Below, in pieces: positions 53,801 to 64,000 of a stretch of 64,000 nucleotides of DNA. The stretch's first letter is position 1, and every line of letters begins with the position of its first letter. The DNA is from Cryphonectria parasitica EP155. Its lineage: Eukaryota; Ascomycota; Sordariomycetes; Diaporthales; Cryphonectriaceae. The stretch covers positions 744,001-808,000 of the forward strand of contig NW_024468919.1 in the NCBI RefSeq assembly GCF_011745365.1, read 5' to 3'. The notes beneath the pieces are model-generated. The model ran no database searches. It was not told the DNA's origin and saw only the letters and a list, made by a program, of their open reading frames with translations. Made by a program: the position numbers and the translations under genes.

Positions 53801-56205
53801 GCTTTGATCTTGGCCACTATGCAGGTGCTGCTAGAAGCTGCACCAGAGGCAGCCCATGGAGAGATCAGGGTTTCATACAAAAGAGGTTGTGTGCGTGATC
53901 TTGACCCAGTGTTTAGTCCTTGACAAGATAATTTAGTCTTTTCAGCACATCCACAGTAATTACAGGATGCAGTCATGATGTTGAGATGATTTCAATCAGG
54001 GATAAAAACAAAGAAAGAAAAAGAAGAGAAAGTGTCATCTATGAGAGTGCGGTACAGTATGGGTCTTCAGGACTGAGTAGCTGCCTTGTCATGCCTGAAG
54101 ACACGAATGGCGGTGATATGCTTGCTCAGGTGGCCCTGACAGCAGGTAGCAGATGGTGCCAGCAGTACTGTACACCAGCAAGTAGTAGAAGGTGGGCACG
54201 ACCAAGCTGCCCAGCGCACGGATCACCACACCAGAGGGAGGGGGGAGGGGGAGGGGGGAGGAACAACCCCCCCCCCCCCTCCCTCCCAAGGTGTTGTGGA
54301 ATATTGGCAATCCGCATTACCAGAACCACCTCCTCCCTCTAGCTCCTCTCCTCTTTATCACCTCAGTACGAGATTCCATCCAGATACACCACATTTGAAA
54401 CAGATCAGTGTCTTCTTTGTTCTGCACACTCTTTTTTAGGTAGAGCTCCCACAGCAGACCCTAGCAACACCGAAGCCCCCCGTGCAGAATGCGATCGGGA
54501 CCGAATTGAACAACATCTGGGCCTTGTGTATCCGGCCTAGGGACTGCAGAAGGCCAGGAAGCCAGCAATTTCGTCAATGCAAAACTGAAGGGACCAGCCC
54601 CGACGGATACAACCCAGGAAGCCTCACACAGGGCCTCATATGGACGATTTCTACACCATTTCACTCTCTGAACCCATCATAGTTTTCGTCACCATGGCGG
54701 ATCCAGACTCCCCTCTAGAACGGGTTACTGCAGGTGAGACAACGTCGCTACGACCCCCGTTTGGCGAGACGAGCACGCTACGAAGCTCAGAATGCGCTCG
54801 ATGTGTATCCTCGAGGCTAAACACCTAAGCAAGGACATCTAGACCTTTCCTGCTGGAACCCTTCCTCCCCGTGTTGCAGTCTATCAAGTGTCACTACACC
54901 TGCCTGCGTCCGATATGCGATAATACCGGTTAAAGATGGGAATGAACGACAAGGTGCCGGACATACATGCAGCGAGCTTGGAGGAAAGCAGACTACGGAT
55001 CTCTTCGCCGTCATGTCACACGCCGCCAGACAAGGCGCCTTTCAGAGGTCCCGAGGCCGCTCGATGGTCTCGTTCTATTGCACAGGAAGGTCGGAACCAT
55101 GAGGACGACTCGATGCAGGCCGCCGTAGAGATCTTGTGCGTCTTTTGGGAACCTGACCATGTGGTACCTCCATCAAAGTAAGGTCCCGCCTACCACCTAA
55201 GGAATACGCCTTGCAGGGTGTCCGGGGAGATAACGGATCGGGAATCCTTTCGACGTTGTGGTACGTCAACTTCCCTTTCTTTCCCTACATGAATAATGTG
55301 CCGGAACAGCAGAGTCGGCGCGACGGTCAAGGATGTCGTTATGGACATATGAATCGGGGAGCGAGGCCGGGGGGGTTGTTTAGTACCCGTGGGAATTCCG
55401 TGGCGCTGTCGAAGAGGGTTGTGATGAGTGACAAGCTCGAGATCGCAGGATCCGCTCAGGTATGTACGGCTCATCCCTGACAAGCCTATGTGCTCTCTCT
55501 CGTTCAGGTTGACCACTCTGTGCATAATGAGGCTGAAGAGAGAAACTGGAATTATCAGCTCCCCGGCCACCTGGAAACCCAACAGACACGAAGGTGCCTG
55601 CGAGGATGGCCAGTCGGTCCAGATGAGCCCAACTATCGGTATGGAAATATGATTTTGAAATCCCGAGACACAAAGAAACGACGGTGATGACCATATTGTC
55701 TGGACGGATCCGAATCCTCTCACGGCAACTGACAAAAAGATGACCAGATCATTCAGTCCAATGTATGCGCGCGAACCCCCGTATCCCCTAGAGAAAATGC
55801 CAAATGACGAAGGCCCAAAGTGAATCCCGATGACCCTGAAACCGACCAAGAAGAATGAACAAAGAATTATCAAGAAGGAATCCCGATTCCCAATAAAGAC
55901 TGGCAACGACGACGATGCATCCGATCCTCTCCATGTGAATTCAAATACTCCTGTACACAAAACCTTTTCCCCGGAAAAAAGAAAAGCACCACAGAAGGCT
56001 GACCAACGTGACGACAACAGCTCCTTGGTCGTGCAGAATGAACTCCTCGCTATGGCTGAACTCTCCGAGAGAGAGAGAGAGAGAAGGAAGAAAGAAGCTG
56101 ACGACCCATGACTTGGACAAAACGAGATACAAAGGAAAGTACCTACAGCTTGAGGTGATGGTGGTGGTGTTGTTGCAAGGCGGACAAAGAAGGGGGCTAT
56201 CTCTC
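50832..56205. other. 5.4-kb stretch without a supported gene, rich in simple repeats
   Basis: I see no domain or splice-supported gene on either strand. The sequence is marked by homopolymer and purine/pyrimidine tracts: C10 near 51231-51241, a C run near 51681-51697, G runs near 51792, 51892 and 52637, and a G-rich block at 54234-54263 followed by a C run. A 339-codon minus frame (55190-56209) begins with GTG just beyond the FunK1 stop. It is Ser/Phe-rich without a domain, and I do not accept it as a gene. Confidence 0.45.
54234..54263 (+). other. Potential G-quadruplex tract
   Basis: The plus strand reads GAGGGAGGGGGGAGGGGGAG followed by more G runs: at least four runs of three or more G separated by single A, satisfying the usual G4 rule. 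A run of C lies about ten bases downstream, so a hairpin is also possible. Confidence 0.7.
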
Positions 56206-58578
56206 TCACCAGACTTCGGCCTTCAACACCTGGGGATCCTCACTGTACCGACGAAGGATCTGCTTCATGCGAGCATACATGTCCAGATCCGGCGTCTTCC
56301 ACTGTCTGCCGTTGGGGAATAGGGCGCGGCGCAGCTCGTCGAGGCAGTCTTTCATGGGCGAGGCATACCAGGTGAAGTATTGCTCGGAGACGGCCTTGAA
56401 GCCTCGGTCGGTGATGATGCGTTTCTTGTCGGCGATGACGGTGGCGCGATCGCAGTCCCTGTTCCAGCCGTCAAACTTGTACGAGTCCCGCATGGAGCCT
56501 CGCATTTCCAGGTGGGTACACACCCAAAAGAGAACCCAGAAGAAGGACTCGAGGTCGTGCATAAAGGTGTGCTGCTCGCCAAGGTGCACGCCGATGGCCA
56601 TAAAGGGCCGGGTTCCAACCGAGTCGGACTCCCAGGCCTCCTGGGCCCTCTTGTTGTCCAGGTCCACCGCGACATCCAGGTCACACAAGAAGGCGGGCCA
56701 GGAGGAGTTGTCGGGGTCCGAGTTGATCAGGAGGTTGTCGACCGAGATGTTCCTGTGAAGGATGCGGCCCTTCTTGTAAAGAGATTCGTGGCCCTCGATG
56801 CACTGCTCCAGCTTGCGGAGCAGGACTGCTGGAGACTCGGCCCACGTGAGCGGCTCGCCAAAGTCGCGCATCACCACCCGCCGGTGCACGCGGTTCGGTC
56901 TCGCCCGCGGAGTGTAGCGAAATCGCTTCGGCGGCGTGGGATCTATCAGCGCCTGCATTGCTGACCGCTTAGAGCCGGCGGTGGTGTAACTGAGGCCGGC
57001 AGCGGCAGTGATGCTGCGAGCTGTCCACGCCTCCTCCCTGCTGCTGACATTCATTTTCTTTTGTGGAGCAGGAGCAGGAGCAGGAGCAGGAACGGGGGAG
57101 GAGGGAGAGGTGGCAGACAGACCGGGGGCTGTGTCATACACATGAGCCAAGGCGTCGTGGAGTCCCTTGCGCACGTTGTTGTCGATATCATCGTCTAGGC
57201 CGCCGCTCTTCACAGTCTCGTGGTGATAATACCGGGCCACGTTGACGACACGGCACTCGGTAGCCTTGCGGAGGAGCTCGCCCTCTTGCTGGCTCCCGGC
57301 AACCTGCCAGGAGTCCTTGATGGTGAGAGGTAGGTCTTTGTCGTACGGGTGAAGGGCTCTGTACACCTTGGTGCCCCGGCCGGAGATGAAGGTCGAGTGC
57401 GACACCTGCTCGTCCGTGCTCAGGAGCTCTGTCCGGTTGTTCTCGCGCTGGAGATGGAAGTGGATCATGTCTGGCCCCGTCCTGGTGATGGTCGTGTCGA
57501 ACCCGAACTGTTTCTCGTCGGAGCAGAGGAACCCGAGAAGCGTCGAGACGAACCAGAGCCCGTGCTTGTGGATGTCCATTACCTCGGTCGCCACGCCGCC
57601 CGCCCGATCAAACGACCAGACCCGCATCAGAGACCCGCTCATGGCAAAGCCCATGACAAAGCGGCGTCGGTGGTCGTTGGCGAGCAGCCGTCTGGCATGC
57701 CTCGCGGAGGGCTCGAACCACGCCGCGGGCCCCCTTCGCGCAGACGGGGCGGTCATGGGGTCGTGTGGCGGGAGCACCAGGGGCAGGGCAGAGGCAGAGC
57801 AGTTTCTCTGGTGCGCAGTAGGGTCACTGATCCCAGAGACCTCGATCTTGTGGTGGATCTCAAGCTTCTGGACAATGTCGAAAGCCGGCTCGACTTGCCA
57901 TTCGGTGCGTATGGGGATGGGCTTGTAGGCCCCGGCGGGCCTGTAGCCCTCGGCGACGAAGGTAGCCAGCTCCCGGGAAAGTCCTACGATCCAGTGCAGC
58001 GTGTCCTCATGGGAATGTGCGACGCCATCCCACCCGACCCAGCGGCCGTCCACATAGAGCGGGGGGGCGTTGGGATCCTCTTGGCACTTCCTGAAGAAGG
58101 CCTCGGCTGCGGCGTGCAGATGGGGCAGGCCACGGAAATACGTCCTGAGAAAAATGAGCGGCGGGACATAGAGGAGAGGGAGCTCTCCTAGGAAGCCATG
58201 GGCCTCTCCCTTGGGCATGTCGGCCGTGTGCACTGTGGCGAAGCCTCCCTCATTGCGGCGGCGCTGTGGGAGCCGGTCGAGGGTGGGCTCGAGGGGGGAA
58301 CCAGCCCCGGCGACGACAGAAAAGACCTGCCGCCAGAGGTCATCACTGTCGATGGTGTAGGCGACGACAGCAAGCAGGGTGGGCCTGAAGCGGTGGTCGG
58401 GGAAGGCCTCCACGGGGGTGCCCTGGGCCTGGGCAATGACCTCGGCCATGTCGTCGAGGAGATACTCGGCCACAATGTTGGTATCAGCAAGCCCAGAATA
58501 GTAGAGCTCGTCCACCAGCGTGGCGAGGACCGTCTCGACAAGGTTCTTGACCACTGGCACACATGATGGTGTCAGCAT
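56206..58578 (-). CDS. FunK1-type fungal protein kinase, HRN variant
   Basis: A long frame of about 790 residues from ATG 58578. The N-terminal half is the variable helical region of these proteins. From about residue 330 the FunK1 domain begins (RRFVMGFAMSGSLMRVWSFD, GLWFVSTLLGFL). Its C-lobe shows GRILHRNISVDNLLIN, WPAFLCDLDVAVDL, GTRPFMAIGVHLGEQHTFMH and HDLESFFWVLFWVC. FunK1 kinases are a fungal expansion best known from multicellular fungi. Two features are atypical: the catalytic loop has HRN (Asn610) where HRD is usual, and DLD takes the place of DFG. A second ATG-led minus segment upstream (58805-58699, MAEAVMAEALLAEIINT) may be a first exon, but its phase does not join cleanly. A polyproline start is avoided because it only reflects the (GGT)n repeat at 58597-58633. 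Confidence 0.85.
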   Translation of the reverse strand: MLTPSCVPVVKNLVETVLATLVDELYYSGLADTNIVAEYLLDDMAEVIAQAQGTPVEAFPDHRFRPTLLAVVAYTIDSDDLWRQVFSVVAGAGSPLEPTLDRLPQRRRNEGGFATVHTADMPKGEAHGFLGELPLLYVPPLIFLRTYFRGLPHLHAAAEAFFRKCQEDPNAPPLYVDGRWVGWDGVAHSHEDTLHWIVGLSRELATFVAEGYRPAGAYKPIPIRTEWQVEPAFDIVQKLEIHHKIEVSGISDPTAHQRNCSASALPLVLPPHDPMTAPSARRGPAAWFEPSARHARRLLANDHRRRFVMGFAMSGSLMRVWSFDRAGGVATEVMDIHKHGLWFVSTLLGFLCSDEKQFGFDTTITRTGPDMIHFHLQRENNRTELLSTDEQVSHSTFISGRGTKVYRALHPYDKDLPLTIKDSWQVAGSQQEGELLRKATECRVVNVARYYHHETVKSGGLDDDIDNNVRKGLHDALAHVYDTAPGLSATSPSSPVPAPAPAPAPQKKMNVSSREEAWTARSITAAAGLSYTTAGSKRSAMQALIDPTPPKRFRYTPRARPNRVHRRVVMRDFGEPLTWAESPAVLLRKLEQCIEGHESLYKKGRILHRNISVDNLLINSDPDNSSWPAFLCDLDVAVDLDNKRAQEAWESDSVGTRPFMAIGVHLGEQHTFMHDLESFFWVLFWVCTHLEMRGSMRDSYKFDGWNRDCDRATVIADKKRIITDRGFKAVSEQYFTWYASPMKDCLDELRRALFPNGRQWKTPDLDMYARMKQILRRYSEDPQVLKAEVW

Positions 58579-58596
58579 TGGGCAGCGAAGGTCAAA

Positions 58597-58633
58597 TGGT
58601 GGTGGTGGTGGTGGTGGTGGTGGTGGTGGTGGT
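58597..58633. repeat. (GGT)n microsatellite upstream of the FunK1 gene
   Basis: About twelve GGT units, 19 bp upstream of the chosen ATG on the minus strand, where it reads (ACC)n. Confidence 0.95.
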
Positions 58634-60162
58634 AACATAACATACTACTTCGTGGGATCATAAGAATAGTGTCTGGGGTGCAAGGAACCCTGGCATACTT
58701 GCACCAGAGCGCCGCCGACTCGCGGGGTGCATCTAAACAGTTGTCGAGGGGACAGGTATTAATAATCTCGGCCAGTAATGCCTCTGCCATGACTGCCTCT
58801 GCCATGACTGCGTATGTTGGGAGCTGCTTCTTGGAGAAGCTGCTTATTGAGGCTGACTTTTTGGGAGGCAGATATGGAGACGAGGAGGAAAATCCTGAGG
58901 GAGAGTTGGGGGGGGGGGGGGAAGGCGCAGAGAGAGGTAGGTTTGGCGTTGTTGGGTGATTGGGGGGGGGGGGGGAAAGGTTTGGAGAGAAAAGAGATTG
59001 GCGCTGATTATTGAAGGAGGCCGAGGTGTGTGGACAGGTGGATTTGGTGATGCTTAATCGAGAAGGCTGAGAAGTAAATTCGAGGCTATTATGAGCTTGA
59101 TCGTTGGGTCCTCAGCAGATGGCTTGTTTATTAGTGGAGCTGTTTTCCTGCCGAGAAGCATGTGAAAGCAAAAAAATTAAAAGAGGCAATATAGTTTGAT
59201 ATGGATGATGAGAAAGGCTCAAAGAGAAGGAGGAAGGGATTCGGTTATGGTGCTTCAGGGTAAAGAGGCTTTGAGTTTAGAGTGGACCCGTGGCTGAAGT
59301 GAGAAGGGCGTCGTTGCTGTTGCAAATCCTTGATAGACGAGATGGATATGAGAGGGAGCGTATAGACAGAGAGAGAGAGAGGGAGAGGGAGAGAGAGCGA
59401 GAGAGAAAGGAAAGAGGCGAGTATTGTTCGCTCGGTTCGTTCTTTTTTTTTCTTCTTCTTCTTTTCTTTTCTCTCTTCTTTCCACTTTTACAGGATGGGA
59501 ATTCGTTCCAGAGAAGGCTGTAAATATATGGATGGAGGGAGGAAGGGAGAAGAGTGAAAACAGGAGAGAGGAAAAAGGAAAAAAAGGGGGGGGGGGAAGT
59601 TGGTCGTCGAATTTTTGGGTGAGTTGTTCAAGAAAGGAGGGATAGAGAGGGAGAGAATCCGCTTCTGCCAGCTGTGCAAAACGACGACGACGACAAGACA
59701 CCGACAACAAGGCCGACTACAAGAACAACAACACATACATAGGTAGATTTGTATGTAGTACATTCGTGTACGTAGTATACTTACTACGTAGCTTTGCATA
59801 CTCCCTGCGTGACAGTATGCACGTCCCGTCCTGTCGTGACATGGCACCAGTCCCCCCCAGGCAACTTCTTCTCGTGGGGGGCCAGCCTGGCAGGTCAGCA
59901 GCATGCCTTACATTAAGCTTAGCAAGGGAAAATTATGGAGAAGAGCGCCGGGAGAAAACGTGGGGTGGACCCAAGAGAAGGGAAAAGGAGTTCGAAGGGG
60001 ATCCTCTTTTTCTGGCTCCTCTCCTCCTCTCTCCCCCTCCGCCTCCTCCCTTCCTTCCGTGTCCCGCCCGGCATTGGAGCAATATACACGCTGGCACTGC
60101 ACACGCTGGCATGATCCGGGGGGAGGGGGGGCCACATTGATGTCTTACACGTCGACAGACGC

Positions 60163-60163
60163 G

Positions 60164-60193
<30 letters not shown>
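60163..60193. repeat. (AAC)n microsatellite
   Basis: Ten uninterrupted AAC units within the gene-free right end. Confidence 0.95.
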
Positions 60194-60194
<1 letters not shown>

Positions 60195-60424
60195 TCAAGA
60201 ACGGCCAGGGGCAATGTGTGTGTGTGAGCACCTACCAATCATCCCCGAGCACGACGGGTTTTCGACACGGGATGATGCCGGGTGGGCTCACACCGCCGGT
60301 GTTGGCGGTAAATTGCTGGACAATAAGTCCACTATGAAAGGGCATTGGAATAATTTTTGGCCGCCGGTTCCCCCCCCCCCCCCTCTTCCTTTTCCCCTTC
60401 TCTCTCCTTTAGAACTGCAGAAAT

Positions 60425-60463
<39 letters not shown>

Positions 60464-61695
60464 CCACCGCGTTTTTCTATATACTACTAATTGATTATAT
60501 AAATACAGATACGCACGACTTACTTTTTGTTGATGAAGAGGGGAAGAAGGGGAGGAAATGTGGATCATGGTCGAAAGTGCAAAACATGGCCGAACCCCGA
60601 AAATGCGTCTCTTCCTCTCCCCTCCCACCCCTCTCGCCTTGGGTTTTGAAGAAATCGAGGGGGGGGGAGGGGCCACATTTTTTTTGTCTCTTTCTCTTTC
60701 TCTTAAACTGATGTCTCACCTTTTGTTCCCTTCCCTCTTCCCTTTCAATGCAGTACATTTGCTTCTGCAAAGACGGACACGGGCATTGACGAGAAGAGGC
60801 GGGGAAAGGAAACCAACCGCCGTGATGATTGTGTTAGTTGTATGTGCAAATCACATGGTTCATCACATTGCAGCCCGCTTCCAAATGTTTTCTGTCGCAC
60901 TGCTTCTGCAGCGGTACACTGCGTTTGAAAGAAAGACGAGTAGTATCAGTACTAGTATAAACATTCCTAAAGCCACCTACATATACAGCGCCTGCAGGTG
61001 AGGACAGTAAAGAAACAAATCAGAAAACAACGTAAGTGGAGGCGATTTCCACGGGTGGACCCCCCTGCCGGCCCCCTCTCGGCGCGTGCCCAACCTTAAG
61101 ATTGAGTCTGAGTCTCCCGTCGGGTAACCGGAGAAGAGTGCCCAAGAAAGGAGCCAACAAGATAGCATGTGTGTGCATGCGAGGCTCTTGCATGTTTCGT
61201 TTGTAAGCAAGACAGAAGGTGAAGAGAGGAGAAGAGAGAGAGAGAGAGAGAGAGAGATGCCTTTTGCTGTCCCTGCATTGCATTGGTTTGTATGCAAGCA
61301 GCATGCAACGTGAGCCGTGTCCACCCCCGCCGGCCCCCGGGCCCCCGAACCTACATACAAGCGGAAACTATTATCTGGAGCCAACACCTGCCATACTGCA
61401 CAGGTGATAATACAAGAACTTTCGTACTCGACAAAAAAAGAGAGAAAAGAGAGGAGCCCAAAACTCGAGGAGGAGAGCTCGCGTACCTTTTTAGCTCGAG
61501 CAAGGGAGAGAACGCTCGGCAATGATCTCGATCGGCTGCATGAGAGACAGTGTCTGTGTTTGTGTTGCCAGAGAGAGAAGGGGGGGGGGGGGGAAGAAAA
61601 TGGGGCTTTGCTGGCAACCCTTACAGCGCATCAAATCGCCCCCATCGATGCAGGCTTGCGACGGGCTCGACAATGATCGGTCGGACACAAACAGG

Positions 61696-61721
61696 AAAAA
61701 AAAAAAAAAAAAAAAAAAAAA
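61696..61721. repeat. A26 homopolymer followed by AGAAAG repeats
   Basis: A pure run of about 26 A, then purine repeats (GAAAGAAAGAAAG and GAGAGAGA) to about 61781. Confidence 0.95.
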
Positions 61722-62379
61722 GAGACAGAAAAGAAGGGGAGAAGAAAGAAAGAAAGAAAAAGAGAGAGAGAGAGAGAGAGAAAAGCCAGGAATATCCCAT
61801 CCGTGTATTCTGGGCGACGGCCCTTGTCGCCTGCACACTATGGCGGTGGTGGTTGTTGTTGGGGGCTGGGCAAGCCTTGCTGCAGGCCGCTCTTTCCTTC
61901 TTGGGCTCCGCTGGCTGCAGCACCGGACTGGATAGTTCTTGCATTACAAGAAGGGTGAATCAATCGATAGTGGCCTGCTGTGCAACATATACGTGGTCAT
62001 GCTCCGATGATCTCTTTCCTCTCTCTCTCCATTTCCCTCCCTCTCTCTCTCTCTCTCTCTCTCCATCGCCCTATCCTTCCGCTGTTGTACAACAAGGCCT
62101 GCTGCACGATACCATATGCACGAGACGAATCCTCCCTCCTGATCTTCCTCCTCTTCCTTGTGACTCCTCCGGTGGAGTTCGGACGGAACACGCAGGCAAA
62201 AGCGGTGTGCCCGGGGTTTGTGTTCTAGACGACAACCGTCCGTCCGGTGACTTTTTTCTTGCATCCCTCCGACGGGGTATTGTTTGAAACTTGCATATCC
62301 TCCTGTCGTACAACGCAGAGAAGATGGGCCTGGAACTAGAACGGACAGCACAGCGCAGCGCAGCGCAGCAAACCAGTTG

Positions 62380-62380
<1 letters not shown>

Positions 62381-62426
<46 letters not shown>

Positions 62427-62463
62427 CAACGGCGATAACAAACAACAACAACAACAACAACAA
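62381..62463. repeat. (ACG)n and (AAC)n compound microsatellite
   Basis: About thirteen ACG units (62381-62420), a short spacer, then about seven AAC units (62443-62463). All frames through it give homopolymer-like peptides, so it is not evidence of coding. Confidence 0.95.
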
Positions 62464-64000
62464 CACACCAGCACCAGCACCATGCACACGCTGCAGCATG
62501 TGTTCTCTGGTAACTATGCTGCACCTATGTGCGCGAGACCAAGGAAACCAAATTGCGGGCCCAAACCCCGCGTCTCTGTGAACAACGAGGCCGAGGGGAA
62601 GGCGGCCTCTCGTACTCCCTCCTCTTCTTGCATGCAGCAGTGTTCCGTCGCCGTAAGAATGGGCCATCCATTTCCATCCGCGTGTCCAGCTGGCAAGCCA
62701 CGAATTTCCATGTGATTCATACTCTTGCATGCATATTGGGGAGGAGCCTCAACTGGTCAGCTTCTCATTTGCACACACACATACCCACACACGAAGCCAC
62801 ATATCCCACGTCGCTATCGTCGTTGTTGTTGTTGTTGTTCTCGCAGCATCTTCAGTGCGACCATGTCGAAAGGACGAGAATGATGTGATGCTGTGTACTT
62901 TCTGTTGTGCCTCGTCTGCTCGGCTCCCCTCTCGTCCTTCCTCTCGTCCTTCCTCTCGTCCTTGTCCTTCCCTCGTGTATGCAGGTCGTGTAAAGGAGGG
63001 GGGGGGGGGCAAAGAGACGCAGGAAAAAGCAAGTGAGACAAGACATGCGAGACGTGGCTTAATCCCGGACCATCCAGAGAGCTGAATGTAAAGTGGCCCA
63101 TTTCGTCTTGTCTGTGCCGTGCAAACCCCGTCCGTTCGCGCTCGACCTGGTTTTCCCCCCTCGACCCCCCCACCAACCCCAGGCACCTGGACTCGACGGG
63201 TGATACACACAGCAACATAACGTGGTGCAAAGAAAACAAACAACACATCATCTCTCGATACTTTGTTGATTACCTTACCCCTCTTATCCCACTCTTCGGA
63301 AAATGTAACAGCATTGTTCAGCATTGGATAATCACCCGGTTGCAGGAAGAATTCCAGACAGTAATGCATGTGAGAAGTTACAAACCTTGCATTGCAAGCA
63401 GAGAAGAGAGGGCGGTACGGCAGGCTGTTAGACAGAAGAAGAAGACACCAAAAAAAAAACCAACTTGAGACCACCGGTCCAATGCAAGCTGCACCTCGTT
63501 TTCTCACCCGGATTATCAATCAATGCATTCATTCATTCAATCAACCAATCAAGATCCAAAAGGCCGATCAACGTACGATGTGGCTTGTTCTCTTTTGTTG
63601 TCGGTGCTCTTCTATTCCCTGCAGCGCCATCTTGCGTTATGGTATGGCGGGCGGGTGGACTTCCTCCTCTTGCGGTCCTCTACCTGGACAGTACGTTGCA
63701 GTGCGGGCTGATCAAACACCTTGCTGCTGCATTGCATTGGGCTAGCAATTATCGAGACACGGACTGACGAATGGTCATTTCAGCATCACCGAAAGAAAAG
63801 GCAACCACCAAAAAAAAGAAAAAAAAAAAAAAAAAAAAAAGGGTAGCATCACTACTGTACGCCTCCTCGTCTTATGGTTGCTGTGGTGCTCCCCCACCTC
63901 AAACCGCCCGGAAGAAGCCGCCCAATTTTGAGACGGAGTGGACCGTCGGCCACCAACAAAACAAGCAAAGAATGTTGTGAGTGGCCTATGCGTGTTGGTG

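Larger units (their letters stand above)
58634..64000. other. 5.3-kb stretch without a supported gene, dense in microsatellites
   Basis: No domain-bearing frame is visible. Simple repeats are unusually dense: (GA)n at about 59367-59406, (AAC)n at 60163-60193, (GA)n at 60430-60460 and 61229-61257, A26 at 61696-61721, (CT)n at 62037-62062, (ACG)n at 62381-62420, (AAC)n at 62443-62463, (GTT)n at 62820-62838 and A runs at 63809-63840, plus G runs near 58911, 58961, 59587 and 61580. It may be the long promoter and leader of a regulatory gene beyond the right edge. Confidence 0.5.

Noticed and set aside
55190..56209. A 339-codon minus-strand open frame next to the FunK1 stop
   Set aside because: It begins with GTG directly beyond the kinase stop, has Ser/Phe-rich text without a domain, and lies in simple-sequence DNA; chance openness is more likely.
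57349..58191. A 280-codon plus-strand frame
   Set aside because: Antisense to the FunK1 kinase, whose minus-strand motifs are clear.
62381..62463. CRISPR-like regular repeats
   Set aside because: Units of three bases without spacers; the organism is eukaryotic.

Overview
The window is nuclear DNA of a filamentous ascomycete (Pezizomycotina, perhaps Sordariomycetes/Hypocreales; the class is an inference). Reasons: most introns are 49-112 nt with GT(A/G)AGT-like donors and CTAAC-type branch points; core proteins are fungal (Lys9 saccharopine reductase, Pmt2 mannosyltransferase, FunK1 kinase); and a Fot1/pogo transposon carries transition-type stop codons of the kind repeat-induced point mutation (RIP) leaves.

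Layout. 0-4.7 kb: a RIM2-like mitochondrial pyrimidine-nucleotide carrier and a tRNA-Gly(GCC). 4.7-35.6 kb: an accessory block. It holds a 22-bp tandem repeat, an unrecognised four-exon gene, and four kinase-fold genes in under 10 kb: a Ser/Thr kinase C-lobe, an APH-type phosphotransferase, a broken SRPK-like gene, and a PD-(D/E)XK-like plus kinase fusion. It also holds a LINE reverse-transcriptase scrap, a 260-bp Tc1/mariner-type MITE, telomere-like motifs, and a frameshifted Est1-family-like gene. Sorting nexin-3 sits in the middle as a conserved housekeeping gene. Beyond it are an interrupted Thr/Glu-rich gene, a four-helix membrane protein and a MADS-like mini-protein separated by an inserted Fot1 element, a single-ORF JmjC-SET fusion, and an unrecognised nuclear-type gene.

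36.5-47.7 kb: conserved housekeeping genes: SF3A1/Prp21, saccharopine reductase (13 exons, one of only 21 nt), PMT2, and LSm7 with an RGG/His-rich extension. 47.7-64 kb: only an F-box-like gene and a FunK1 kinase with HRN in place of HRD, set in long stretches without supported genes but full of microsatellites and homopolymer tracts.

The genes do not form one pathway. The core genes serve splicing and RNA decay (SF3A1, LSm7), lysine synthesis (LYS9), secretory O-mannosylation (PMT2), endosomal sorting (SNX3) and mitochondrial nucleotide transport. The accessory block reads as rapidly evolving, partly RIP-damaged DNA rich in kinase-fold and chromatin-type proteins. The most unusual intact items are the JmjC-SET fusion and the nuclease-like/kinase fusion. 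Exon borders come from reading splice sites and frame; no alignment or search was run.
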